From positions 184,594 through 248,593 of the forward strand of contig NZ_JANUGW010000008.1 in the NCBI RefSeq assembly GCF_024753285.1: DNA of 64,000 nucleotides, given 5' to 3'. Position 1 is the first letter of the stretch. Each line of letters opens with the position of its first letter. A program made the translations under genes and the position numbers. This stretch comes from Massilia pinisoli. GTDB taxonomy: Bacteria > Pseudomonadota > Gammaproteobacteria > Burkholderiales > Burkholderiaceae_D. A model generated the notes under the pieces. That model worked only from the letters and a program-made list of their open reading frames with translations, searched no databases and was not told the origin of the DNA. Positions 1-8,402 of this stretch are shown here, piece after piece.

Positions 1-1386
1 GCGCGACGTGCCGCTCGTGCGGCCCAGCACTGTCGCGAACGCGGCCAGTGCGAACACGCCGGACACCAACGCGGCGGCGCGCACCGGATCCACCATGGCC
101 AGATGCAGCGCGGCGATACCGGTGAACATCAGCCCGAGCACGAGGCTCGCCACGAACTGGCGCCAGTAACGGCGCGCCGACCCGCCCGGGACGGCCGCGC
201 CCATGCCCGCCAGCGCGGCGTCGCCGTCGCGCGTGGCCACGTCGCTCACGAGGATGCCCCAGTACGCGACGCACGCGAGCGCGAACGGCGCCAGCGCCTG
301 CGCGCCCAGCACGAGCGCCGGTAACTGCGCCGCCAGCAGCACGGCAAGCGCGGACGGCGATGCCGCCAGCGTCAGCGCGACGTCGGCCAGCGCCTGGCCC
401 GCGATGCCGGGCAGGCGCGCGGCGAGGCCGAACAGCGGACCGGCGAGGCGGGCGAGGGGACGCAGCCAGCCGTCGACGACCGCGAGCGGCGAGCGGCGGA
501 TGCGTGCCTTGCCGGGCTTGACGCGGTCCGGCGAAAAGCGGTGGAACAGCGGCAGCGCGAGCAGCAGCGGGACGAGCGCCAGCAGCGCCGTCACGCAGCG
601 CGCGGCGGCGATGGACGCGGGCCAGACCCACGTCGGCAGCACGAGCGGCGCCTTGTCGCGCTGGAAGTCGGCGATGCCGAGCATCAGGCTGTCGCCAAGA
701 TCGAAGTGCGCGGCGAGCGTGGCGATGACGGCGCTCGTGCCCGTGAAGTCGAACGGGACGACGGTGGCGGCGCCCCCGCCCGCCACGGTCGGCAGCAGGG
801 CCATCTGGCCGACCCACACGAAGAAGTACAGCAGGTCGCCCTTCTTGCCCATCAGCGGCGCCCATGCGTCGAACAACGTCGCGCAGCCCGCGGTGAACAG
901 GATCATCGGTCCAAGCACGAGCGCATAGGTCTGCAGGTAGACGAGCGGCTGGATGGGGCCTTCGCCGCGCACGGCGTGGCACAGCAGCACGGTGGCCATG
1001 AAGGCGCCGACGAGCGCCGTCAGGTACAGCACGCCGCCGCACCAGCGGCCGAGAACGAACGGCACGCCGCCGTTGCGGCTCGCGCCGATCACGGCGCCGG
1101 CGCCGCTGCGCAAGTCTTCCGCCACTCTTCCGCGCAGCAGATAGAAGCCGGCCAGCGCCAGCACGAGCGCCGCCAGGGCCGCGCTGCCCAGCGCCAGCGC
1201 GGCGCTCGTGTACAGCACGCGCGCGCCGCGCACGGCGATCAACGTGAGGCCGTCGGCCGGGTCGGAGATCATGAGCCAGCTGAGCGCCACGACGCCGAGC
1301 AGGGTGACGAGCGTCGACAGCCGGCGCAGCCGCACGCGCGCTTCCACCAGCGCCAGCGTGCGCATGACGGCGAAGGTCGCGGTCAT
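1..1386 (-). CDS. ABC-2 type transporter permease, partial (C-terminus beyond the window)
   Basis: The frame is open on the minus strand from an ATG at 1386 to the window edge, at least 462 codons, with no stop. The translation has many hydrophobic stretches typical of a polytopic membrane protein (for example around residues 22-35, 58-78 and 120-140), separated by charged loops. The ATG overlaps the stop of the upstream ATPase gene in an ATGA arrangement, so the two are translationally coupled and very likely form one ABC exporter. The ATPase is the CcmA/DrrA-like type usually paired with ABC-2 permeases. No substrate can be inferred. The permease family is inferred from context and hydrophobicity, not from a strong motif. 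Confidence 0.75.
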   Translation of the reverse strand, partial: MTATFAVMRTLALVEARVRLRRLSTLVTLLGVVALSWLMISDPADGLTLIAVRGARVLYTSAALALGSAALAALVLALAGFYLLRGRVAEDLRSGAGAVIGASRNGGVPFVLGRWCGGVLYLTALVGAFMATVLLCHAVRGEGPIQPLVYLQTYALVLGPMILFTAGCATLFDAWAPLMGKKGDLLYFFVWVGQMALLPTVAGGGAATVVPFDFTGTSAVIATLAAHFDLGDSLMLGIADFQRDKAPLVLPTWVWPASIAAARCVTALLALVPLLLALPLFHRFSPDRVKPGKARIRRSPLAVVDGWLRPLARLAGPLFGLAARLPGIAGQALADVALTLAASPSALAVLLAAQLPALVLGAQALAPFALACVAYWGILVSDVATRDGDAALAGMGAAVPGGSARRYWRQFVASLVLGLMFTGIAALHLAMVDPVRAAALVSGVFALAAFATVLGRTSGTSR

Positions 1387-2249
1387 GCCGCTTCCTTGAC
1401 GGCGTAGCGCTGCGCCATCAGCGCTTCCTCCAGGCTCGGTTCGCACGGCTGCGCGCCGGCGCAAGGTGGAGTCGGGTGCGCGATGCGCAGGCTGACGCGT
1501 TCGCCCTGGCGCAGCGCTTGCAAGACATGGGTCGTCGAACGCAGGAATTCATATTCGTCGGCCGCCACGCTGGCCGACCACACCTGGCCGCGCGCGCGGC
1601 CGAGGATGGCGTCCGGCGTGTCGCACGCGACGAGACGGCCGCTGCGCATGATGGCGAGCCTGCCGGCGATGCTCTCGACGTCGGACACGATGTGCGTCGA
1701 GATGATCACGAGCTTGTCGGCCCCGAGGTCGGCGAGCAGGTTGCGGAAGCGCAGCCGCTCTTCCGGGTCGAGGCCCGCCGTCGGTTCGTCGACGACGAGG
1801 ACGTCCGGATCGTTCAGCAGCGCCTGCGCGATGCCGAGGCGGCGCAGCATCCCGCCCGAGAACGTGCTGGCCATGCGGCCCGCCTGGTCGTGCAGGTTGA
1901 CGAGTTCCAGCAGGCGGCGGATGCGGCCCGCATCGCTTACGCCCTTCAGCGCGGCGAAGTAGCGCATGAATTCGAGCGCCGTCACGTTGCGGTAGACGCC
2001 GAAGTCCTGCGGCAGGTAGCCCAGGCGGTTGCGCAGGGCGTCGGGCCGCGCCACGACGTCGGTGCCGTCGAACACGATGCGCCCGCCGCTCGGTGTGGTG
2101 AGCGTGGCGATCATCTGCATCAGCGTCGTCTTGCCCGCGCCGTTATGGCCGATCAGGCCGACGACGCCGGGTTCCAGGCGCAGCGAGACGCCGGCGACGG
2201 CCGTGACGTTCTTGCCGAAGGTCTTGGTGACGTTGTGCAGTTCCAGCAT
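1383..2249 (-). CDS. ABC transporter ATP-binding protein
   Basis: 288-residue nucleotide-binding subunit. Walker A GHNGAGKT lies at residues 34-41, the Q-loop near 81, the signature FSGGM at 130-134, Walker B LVVDEPTAGLD at about 151-161, and the switch histidine in STHIVSD soon after. The overall form matches CcmA-type ATPases that energise ABC-2 permeases. The last ~70 residues form a C-terminal extension seen in drug and lipid export ATPases. The stop overlaps the start of the downstream permease (1-1386) by four bases, so this is the first gene of a two-gene transporter. Substrate is unknown. The family is certain. Confidence 0.93.
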   Translation of the reverse strand: MLELHNVTKTFGKNVTAVAGVSLRLEPGVVGLIGHNGAGKTTLMQMIATLTTPSGGRIVFDGTDVVARPDALRNRLGYLPQDFGVYRNVTALEFMRYFAALKGVSDAGRIRRLLELVNLHDQAGRMASTFSGGMLRRLGIAQALLNDPDVLVVDEPTAGLDPEERLRFRNLLADLGADKLVIISTHIVSDVESIAGRLAIMRSGRLVACDTPDAILGRARGQVWSASVAADEYEFLRSTTHVLQALRQGERVSLRIAHPTPPCAGAQPCEPSLEEALMAQRYAVKEAA

Positions 2250-2297
2250 GGCGGCATCCCGGTGAGTGGCGATGGGGCCACTCTAGACTTGTCGGGG

Positions 2298-3446
2298 TCA
2301 CCGTGTGCCGGCCGTGCGATGGAATGCGTGTTCGGTGGGATGAGCGGTGGCGTACGTGGCGCTCCAGCGCGCGCGCAGGCGCATGAACGGCGTCTCCACG
2401 CAGCGGTACAGCAGCCAGCCGCCGGCGATGCCCGCGGCCATGACACAAGCGATGGTCGCGGGCGCACCGGTGTCGACATGCAGACGTGCCAGCTGCGGCT
2501 GCAAGGCCATGAACACGGGCTTGTGCACGAGGTAGACGGCGTACGACCACAGCGCCAGCGTCGCGGCGCCCGGCACGTGAATCCTGTTCAACACGCAGTG
2601 CGGCGCGAGGGCCGCGCACACGAGCAGGCTGAAACTCAGTGCGACGAGCGAGAAGCCGAACGTCGAGGTGACCCACGTCGTCGGCCAGTCGAGGTGGATG
2701 CACGTGAGGATGCCGATGGTCGCCGCGAGGCCGGCGGCGCACAGCGCGTTCGCGTGGCGCTGCAGGCGCGCGAACGCCTGCGGATGGAAGTTCCGCAGCA
2801 GGGCGATGGCGACGCCGGGCAGCAATTCGTCGGCGCGGCAGAAGGTCGAATAATAGACCTCGGCCGAAAACGCATCATGGCCGTCCAACAGGAACGCCGC
2901 GGCGCGCGTCGCCATGCCGCCCACGATGGCACCGACGAGCAGGGTCCACGCGAGGCGCACGGGGAAGCCGCTGCGCGCCAGCGCCAGCACGGCGAGGGGC
3001 AGCAGCAGGTAGAACTGTTCCTCGATGCACAGCGACCACGAATGCGAGAACGTCTGGCCGTACGCGAGCCCGAAGTTCTGCGTGAACGTCAGGAAGCGCC
3101 ACGCCGCGGCGGTGCTCGACCCGCCCAGCGGCGGCGCCGGGAACAGCCAGTACACGGCCAGCACGACGTAGTAATTCGGCAGCGTGCGCAGCAGCCGCCG
3201 CACGAAGAATGCCTTCAGCGACAAGTCTTCGCCACGCGCGGCGGGTGCCAGCAGCTGGTTGCCGATCAAATAGCCGCTCAGCACGAAGAACAGGTCGACA
3301 CCGGCCCAGCCGACCTGGCCCACGGCGCCGAACGCGGGCGCGCGGTTGACGAAGCCCGAGTAATGCGTCATGAGGACGAGCAGGATGGCGGCGGCGCGCA
3401 GCAGGTCGAGGCCGCGCAGGCGTGGGGTGGTGACGGGGGCGGTCAT
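2298..3446 (-). CDS. Acyltransferase 3 family membrane protein (OafA/YrhL type)
   Basis: 382-residue integral membrane acyltransferase, with about ten predicted hydrophobic helices. The N-terminus carries the hallmark RGLDLLRAAAILLVLMTH with the catalytic-type histidine, followed by GVDLFFVLSGYLIG, both diagnostic of acyltransferase family 3. Such enzymes transfer acetyl or other acyl groups to exported sugars or glycans at the inner membrane. Here the start ATG overlaps the stop of the LytTR regulator gene by four bases, so it is the third gene of a kinase-regulator-acyltransferase operon. That suggests surface glycan modification responds to this two-component system, which is an inference. 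Confidence 0.9.
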   Translation of the reverse strand: MTAPVTTPRLRGLDLLRAAAILLVLMTHYSGFVNRAPAFGAVGQVGWAGVDLFFVLSGYLIGNQLLAPAARGEDLSLKAFFVRRLLRTLPNYYVVLAVYWLFPAPPLGGSSTAAAWRFLTFTQNFGLAYGQTFSHSWSLCIEEQFYLLLPLAVLALARSGFPVRLAWTLLVGAIVGGMATRAAAFLLDGHDAFSAEVYYSTFCRADELLPGVAIALLRNFHPQAFARLQRHANALCAAGLAATIGILTCIHLDWPTTWVTSTFGFSLVALSFSLLVCAALAPHCVLNRIHVPGAATLALWSYAVYLVHKPVFMALQPQLARLHVDTGAPATIACVMAAGIAGGWLLYRCVETPFMRLRARWSATYATAHPTEHAFHRTAGTR

Positions 3447-4219
3447 GCGATGTGGGTCGGATCGTGTGGTTCAGTGGCCGGCACGCCGTTGCGGCGCGCG
3501 AGCGCCTCCGTCAGCGCCGGCATGTAGGTACGGCTCGCGCGCAGCAGCGTGCCGTCGCGCAGGCGCAGCAGCGCATCGCGGTTGGTCAGCGCGCGCAGTT
3601 CGGCGATGCGGTCCAGGCGGACGATGGACGAGCGGTGCACGCGCTGGAACACGGCCGGGTCGAGGCGCAGCGCCAGCGCCTGCAGGCGTTCCCGCACGAG
3701 ATAGGTCCGGCTGTCGACGTGCAAGGTGGCGTAGTCGCCGTCGGCCTCGATGCGTTCGACATCGGCCGCATCCACGAGCACGGTGCGGGTGCCGACGCGG
3801 ACGGAGAACGTGCGCGTCCACGCCGCCGCTGCCGGCCGCGCCGCGTCCAGGCGGCGGTACGGCAAGGCGAGGCGGGCGCGGTCCAGCGCTTCGTCCAGGC
3901 GGTCGTCGTCGACGGGTTTCAGCAGGTAGTCGAGAGCGGCGAGGTCGAACGCGCGCACGGCGAAGCTGTCGTGCGCCGTGAGCAGGATCGCGAGCGGCCG
4001 TTCGGCGCGGGGCAGCGCGGCCAGCATGTCGAGGCCGTTCCGGCCCGGCATCTCGACGTCGACGAACACGAGGTCCGGACGCACTGTCGCGAGGCCGGTC
4101 GCCGCCGTGACGCCGTCGCCGTATTCCGCGACGAGCGTGATGTCCGCATGGCACGCCAGCCGCGCCTTCACGGCCAGCCGCGCCAGCGGTTCGTCGTCGA
4201 CGAGCGCGACGCGGATCAT
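3443..4219 (-). CDS. LytTR-family response regulator
   Basis: 258-residue response regulator. The receiver domain occupies residues 1-120, with the acidic pair D8-D9, the phospho-acceptor Asp54 in FVDVEMPG, and the conserved lysine in LLKPVDDD. The C-terminal ~100 residues form a LytTR DNA-binding domain, with the typical RVGTRTVLVDAADVERIEA beginning and a FQRVHRSSIVRLDRI end. The gene overlaps the upstream sensor kinase gene and the downstream acyltransferase by four bases each. It is therefore the cognate regulator of the LytS-like kinase. LytTR regulators usually bind direct repeats upstream of cell-surface or autoregulated genes. Confidence 0.95.
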   Translation of the reverse strand: MIRVALVDDEPLARLAVKARLACHADITLVAEYGDGVTAATGLATVRPDLVFVDVEMPGRNGLDMLAALPRAERPLAILLTAHDSFAVRAFDLAALDYLLKPVDDDRLDEALDRARLALPYRRLDAARPAAAAWTRTFSVRVGTRTVLVDAADVERIEADGDYATLHVDSRTYLVRERLQALALRLDPAVFQRVHRSSIVRLDRIAELRALTNRDALLRLRDGTLLRASRTYMPALTEALARRNGVPATEPHDPTHIA

Positions 4220-5241
4220 GCGGCCACCCGCAGCGGCAGCACGAGGGCCACGTGGAAGCGGCCATCGGCGCGCCAGCCCGCGTCGACGCGCTGGGCGTCA
4301 CCGTACAGGTGGCGCAGACGCTCCGCCACGTTGGGCAGGCCGATGCCGCGGCCTGTCTCCGCCGGCGGTGCGCCGTCGTTGCGCACGTCGACGTGCAGCG
4401 CGGCGCCGTCGCGCGCGATGCGGATGTCGATGCGGCCAGGGGCGCCCAGCGGCGCGATGCCGTGGCGCACCGCGTTCTCCACGATCGGCTGCAGCATCAG
4501 GTAGGGAACAAAGGCATCGAGCAGGTCGGGGCCCGCGTGCATCGTCAGTTGCAAGCGGTCGCCCAGGCGTGCCTTCTCGATGTCGAGGTATGCCTCGGTG
4601 AGCGCCAGCTCCTCGGCCAGCGAGTGCTCGTGGCGGCCGTCGTGCGCGAGCGTGGCGCGCAGGAAGTCGGACACGCTGGCGAGTACGCGGTTCGCGTCGC
4701 GGTTCGCACCGGCCGCAACGAGGGCCGATACGGCGTTCAGCGTGTTGAACAGGAAGTGCGGATTGACTTGCAGCCGGAGCGCGCGCAGCTCCGCGTCGCG
4801 CGCGTCCGCGAGCGCCTGCGCCAGGCGCAGCCGGGTGCGCTGCAGCGACACGTAGTACACGGCCACCGCGTGCATGGCGCAGAACGCGATCAGCGCGAGC
4901 CAGCAGCTGTCCAGGCCCCGCACCAGGTCGCCCCAGTGATAGCCCTGCTGCAGGCCGAGCGCGATCGCCAGGCGCTGGCCCAGCAAGCTGTTCACGACGG
5001 ACATCGCATACGTCGCGGCCAGCAGCACGAGGGCCATCGTCCACCATGCGCGGCCCTGGCGCCACAGGGCGCGCTGGATCAGCGTCAGGGGCACGGTCCA
5101 GACGGCGCAGGCGACGAAGAACAGGATGCGGAACTCGGTCGCGTGGCCGTGGCCGAGCGCCGGCAGGCCGAGGATGACCATGCAGGCGAACACCGGCAGG
5201 GCGGCGAACAGGGGGATGGCGAGCGGGGCGTCTTCTTTCAC
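4216..5241 (-). CDS. LytS/YehU-type sensor histidine kinase
   Basis: 341-residue membrane histidine kinase. Four hydrophobic segments lie at about residues 9-30, 38-56, 68-86 and 112-131. A short coiled region leads to the His_kinase motif QVNPHFLFNTLNA with phosphorylatable His162. An HATPase_c domain follows, with the N box in PIVENAVRHG and the G box in GRGIGLPNVAERL. There is no extracellular sensing domain, so the signal is probably sensed in or at the membrane. It is the first gene of the operon with the LytTR regulator (overlap ATGA) and the acyltransferase. Confidence 0.94.
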   Translation of the reverse strand: MKEDAPLAIPLFAALPVFACMVILGLPALGHGHATEFRILFFVACAVWTVPLTLIQRALWRQGRAWWTMALVLLAATYAMSVVNSLLGQRLAIALGLQQGYHWGDLVRGLDSCWLALIAFCAMHAVAVYYVSLQRTRLRLAQALADARDAELRALRLQVNPHFLFNTLNAVSALVAAGANRDANRVLASVSDFLRATLAHDGRHEHSLAEELALTEAYLDIEKARLGDRLQLTMHAGPDLLDAFVPYLMLQPIVENAVRHGIAPLGAPGRIDIRIARDGAALHVDVRNDGAPPAETGRGIGLPNVAERLRHLYGDAQRVDAGWRADGRFHVALVLPLRVAA

Positions 5242-5281
5242 GGGAGGCTCGTGCGCAAGGAAGCGGCCATTCTAGCCCGCG

Positions 5282-5764
5282 TCAGCGATCGATGGAATAC
5301 AGCATCGCGTTGATTTTCCAGCCGTCGTCCGTACGCACGAGCTGCCACGTCTCGCTGCCCTGGTTCGTGACCTTGCCGTCGACGAGGAAGTCGAAGTCGA
5401 ACCACACCGACGCGACGGTGCCGTTCGTGTCGATGCGCACGTCGTGGAAGCGTTCCTCGACCGGCTTGGCGGCGTGCTGGACGAAATCGGCGAACTTCTG
5501 CCACGTGGACGGCATCATTCGCCGTGCGGCCGGGTTGCGGGCCTTGGCCGCGGCATACGTCCGTTCGTCGAGCGTGGACAGCCACGCGCCGCCCTGCGGC
5601 ACGAACAGCACCCCGAGCGCCTTGCCGTCGCGGGCGACGATGGCGGTCTGGAATTGCTGCACGACCTGGCGGATGGCAGCGACGTCGGCGTCGGCATTGG
5701 TCGTGGCCGCGTGGGCCGGTGCAGCGAGGCAGGCGGCGAGGATGAGCGGGAGAACGGGGCGCAT
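5282..5764 (-). CDS. Secreted NTF2-like (SnoaL/DUF4440-type) protein
   Basis: 160-residue protein starting at the ATG at 5764. A longer open frame exists upstream, but it reads like non-coding sequence. The chosen start gives a clean signal peptide, MRPVLPLILAACLAAPAHA, cleaved before residue 20. The mature part has the alternating pattern of the NTF2-like cone fold: an N-terminal helix with IRQVVQQFQTAIVARDGKAL, a central strand with RFHDVRIDTNG, and a final GSETWQLVRTDDGWKI strand, as in SnoaL/DUF4440 proteins. These are small ligand-binding or enzymatic folds. No catalytic residues can be assigned, so the function is unknown. It lies alone between the kinase operon and the MocR gene. Confidence 0.82.
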   Translation of the reverse strand: MRPVLPLILAACLAAPAHAATTNADADVAAIRQVVQQFQTAIVARDGKALGVLFVPQGGAWLSTLDERTYAAAKARNPAARRMMPSTWQKFADFVQHAAKPVEERFHDVRIDTNGTVASVWFDFDFLVDGKVTNQGSETWQLVRTDDGWKINAMLYSIDR

Positions 5765-5865
5765 GGCGGACTCCGAAATAACGAGACGCCACGATAGCGG
5801 CCCGCGCCACGCCCGGTCGAGCGGGTTGCGCCGGGCCGTGCACGCGGTGCCGCGAACCGGTGATG

Positions 5866-7275
5866 CTACATCGCGCCCGCGTCGCGCAGCAGGCAAGCGA
5901 GCGTCGCGCACGCTGCCTGCGCGCGCGCAGGCGGCACGTTGGTGACGCCCAGCAGCAGGCCGCCGCCACCCTCATGGCCAGGCGCGCGCCACCACGACAG
6001 CGGCGACGGCGACAGGCCCGCCGCGCGCGCCCTCGCCGAGAGCGCGCCCTCGTCGACGCCGTCCGGCAGCGGCACCAGCACGGCGAGACCCGCTTCCGCA
6101 TGGGGGATGCCGAGGCCGCGCAGGCAGGCGCACAGCGCGGCGCGGCGTTCTGCGTACACGCGCTTCAGGTGGCGCAGGTGGCGCAGGTAGTGGCCATCGC
6201 GCAGGAACTCCTCGATCGCGTACTGGATCGCGGGCGCCGGCGCGGCCGCGCAGGCGTCGGCCACCTCCGCCACGCGCGGCGCCAGCGCCGGCGGGACGAC
6301 GAGGAAGGCGACGCGCAGCGCCGGATTGATCGTTTTGCTGAACGTGCCCACGTGCAGCACGCGGCCGGCGCGGTCGCGCGCCGCCAGCGCCGGCGTCGCG
6401 CGGCCTTGCAGCTGCAGCTCGCCCAGGTAATCGTCCTCGACGATCCAGCCGTCGTGCGCGGCGGCCCAGTCGAGCAGGGCGTGCCGTCGTGCCAGCGACA
6501 GGGTCATGCCGAGCGGCGCCTGCTGTCCGGGCGTGACGACCGCCAGCGCGGCATCCGGCGCGCGCGCCATGGCGGCCGCCACGTCGAGCCCTTCGGCGTC
6601 GACGGGCACGGGCGCAGGCCTTACGCCGTATTGCGCGAGCACGGTGCGCGCCGACGTGTAGCCGGGGTCTTCGATCCACGCCGCGCGGCCCTCAAGCCGC
6701 AGCGCGCGCAGCGCCGTGCCGAGGGCCGCCGCATAGCCGGCCGTGACGAACACCTGCGACGGATGGCAGGCGATGCCGCGCGCGATGCCGAGGTAGGCGG
6801 CGATGGCGATGCGCAGCGGCGCTTCGCCGCGCGGGTCGGGATACGCCAGCGGCTGCGCGGCCGCCGTGCGCGCCGCGCGACCCATGATGCGCGACCACGT
6901 CTTGAACGGGAACACGTCCTGTCCGGGCACGCCGACCTGGAACGGAACGGGCTCCACGCGCGGCGCCGGCGCCACGGCCGGGCGGTCCGGCGCGGCCGCG
7001 GGCCGTGCGGCCGCGGCGCGTGCGCTGTGGCGCGCCACGCGCGTGCCGGCCGCGCCGGCCGTGACGATGAGCTGCTGGTCGCGCAGGCTGTCGTAGGCGG
7101 CACGCACGGTACCGCGCGCGACGCCCAGTTGCGCGGCCAGGTCGTGCCACGACGGCAAACGGGCGCCGGGCGCGAGGCGGCCGTCGTGGATGGCGGCGCC
7201 GATCGCGGCGGCGATCTGGCCAGCCAGCGGCGTGCGCGCGGCGCGGTCGAGGTGGATGGCAAGGTCGTGGTCCAT
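5866..7275 (-). CDS. MocR/PdxR-type transcriptional regulator (GntR HTH plus aminotransferase-like domain)
   Basis: 469-residue regulator from the ATG at 7275. A frame that continues upstream to 8226 runs antisense through the TlpA gene and is rejected. Residues about 12-80 form a GntR winged helix with PLAGQIAAAIGAAIHDGRL and the LGVARGTVRAAYDSL recognition helix. Residues 110-465 are a fold-type I aminotransferase domain, with the PLP-binding lysine in GTFSKTINPALR (K314), YPDPRGEAPLR, and IVEDDY. MocR proteins bind PLP and often control a divergently transcribed operon. Here that would be the tlpA-like/dsbD/EamA genes starting 100 bases away, which is an inference. Confidence 0.93.
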   Translation of the reverse strand: MDHDLAIHLDRAARTPLAGQIAAAIGAAIHDGRLAPGARLPSWHDLAAQLGVARGTVRAAYDSLRDQQLIVTAGAAGTRVARHSARAAAARPAAAPDRPAVAPAPRVEPVPFQVGVPGQDVFPFKTWSRIMGRAARTAAAQPLAYPDPRGEAPLRIAIAAYLGIARGIACHPSQVFVTAGYAAALGTALRALRLEGRAAWIEDPGYTSARTVLAQYGVRPAPVPVDAEGLDVAAAMARAPDAALAVVTPGQQAPLGMTLSLARRHALLDWAAAHDGWIVEDDYLGELQLQGRATPALAARDRAGRVLHVGTFSKTINPALRVAFLVVPPALAPRVAEVADACAAAPAPAIQYAIEEFLRDGHYLRHLRHLKRVYAERRAALCACLRGLGIPHAEAGLAVLVPLPDGVDEGALSARARAAGLSPSPLSWWRAPGHEGGGGLLLGVTNVPPARAQAACATLACLLRDAGAM

Positions 7276-7374
7276 GGGTGAATGGTACAGGGATTCGTGC
7301 AATTCTTGCGTCTTTTGCTTGATCCAAGTGGCGCTTACGATGAGAGCCTCATCACCGTCACCATGAAGGATTCC

Positions 7375-8397
7375 ATGACCATCCCAAGAATCATCGCATT
7401 CGTCGCCGCGGTGCTCGCCTGGACCGGGGCGCAGGCGGCCGAAGACGGCGCCACCCGTGCCGCCCGCGCCGGCGCGGCCCTCGTCGGCCAGCCGGCGCCC
7501 GCCGCCGTCCTGCGCACGCTCGACGGCGGCACCATCGACCTCGCCGCGCGTTACGGCCGCAAGCCCGTCTACCTGAAGTTCTGGGCCACGTGGTGCGTGC
7601 CGTGCCGCGAACAGATGCCGGGCTTCGAGCGCATTTACCGCCAGTACGGCAAGCGCATCGACGTCGTCGCCGTCAACGTGGGCTTCAACGAGACGGAGGA
7701 AGGCATCCGCGCCTATCGCGCGCAGCACGGCCTCACGATGCCGATCGCGCTTGACGACGGCAGCCTGGGACGCCGCGTGAACTTGCGCGTGACGCCGCAG
7801 CACGTGCTGATCGGCGCCGACGGCCGCATCGCCTATGTGGGCCATCTGGACGACGCGGCGCTGCACGCCGCGCTGGACCGCATCGCCGCCGCGCCGCCCG
7901 CGGGCACGCAACCCGTCGCGCTGGCGCCGCAGGTCGCAGCGCCACGTGTGTTCCGTGCCGGGGACAAGGTCGACGGTATGACGCTCGCCACGCTGGACGG
8001 CGTCCCTGCCGGCGTCGGCGCGCCGGGCAAGCCGCGGGCGCTCGTGTTCTTCTCGCCGTGGTGCGAGTCGTACCTGCGTTCGAGCCAGCCGGCCACGGCG
8101 CGGGCGTGCCGCCGCGTGCGCGAGGACGCGACGCGCCTCGCGAAGCAGGGCGGCGTGGACTGGCTCGCCGTCGCGGCGCCGTTGTGGACGTCGCCGGCCG
8201 AACTGGCCGACTACCGCAAGACGCATCCGGGCACGCCGCCGCTGGCGCTCGACCGCGAAGGCGCCGCGTTCGCCGCGTTCGGCATCCGCGCGATACCGAG
8301 TGTGGTGCTGCTCGATGCGAGCGGCCGCGTGGCGCGCGTGCTGGGCCCGGACGACCGGAACCTCGACCAGGCGCTGCGCGCCATCGCCGCACGGTGA
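7375..8397 (+). CDS. TlpA/ResA-like thiol-disulfide protein with two thioredoxin-like halves
   Basis: 340-residue exported protein. I take the ATG at 7375, preceded by AAGGA four bases upstream. An in-frame ATG at 7363 is the alternative. The N-terminus MTIPRIIAFVAAVLAWTGA is a signal peptide. Residues ~35-165 form a TlpA-like thioredoxin domain with the active site WCVPC (C74, C77) and the cis-Pro loop VTPQH. Residues ~190-340 form a second thioredoxin-like half with VFFSPWCES and an IRAIPSVVLLD cis-Pro loop, but it has only one cysteine (C230) at the active-site position. The next gene is dsbD, whose product would be the natural reductant. Confidence 0.88.
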   Translation: MTIPRIIAFVAAVLAWTGAQAAEDGATRAARAGAALVGQPAPAAVLRTLDGGTIDLAARYGRKPVYLKFWATWCVPCREQMPGFERIYRQYGKRIDVVAVNVGFNETEEGIRAYRAQHGLTMPIALDDGSLGRRVNLRVTPQHVLIGADGRIAYVGHLDDAALHAALDRIAAAPPAGTQPVALAPQVAAPRVFRAGDKVDGMTLATLDGVPAGVGAPGKPRALVFFSPWCESYLRSSQPATARACRRVREDATRLAKQGGVDWLAVAAPLWTSPAELADYRKTHPGTPPLALDREGAAFAAFGIRAIPSVVLLDASGRVARVLGPDDRNLDQALRAIAAR

Positions 8398-8402
8398 CCG
8401 TC

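Noticed and set aside
1476..3527. Long open frame on the plus strand
   Set aside because: It is antisense to the ABC ATPase and acyltransferase genes, with composition rich in Arg, Ala and Gln as expected of a GC-rich shadow. No domain is visible.
7282..7374. Earlier start for the TlpA-like protein
   Set aside because: The first 31 codons lie in the MocR-operon spacer and would precede the signal peptide.
8394..8402. GTG start for dsbD overlapping the previous stop
   Set aside because: It is possible, but the ATG at 8403 gives a cleaner signal peptide. Kept as an alternative only.
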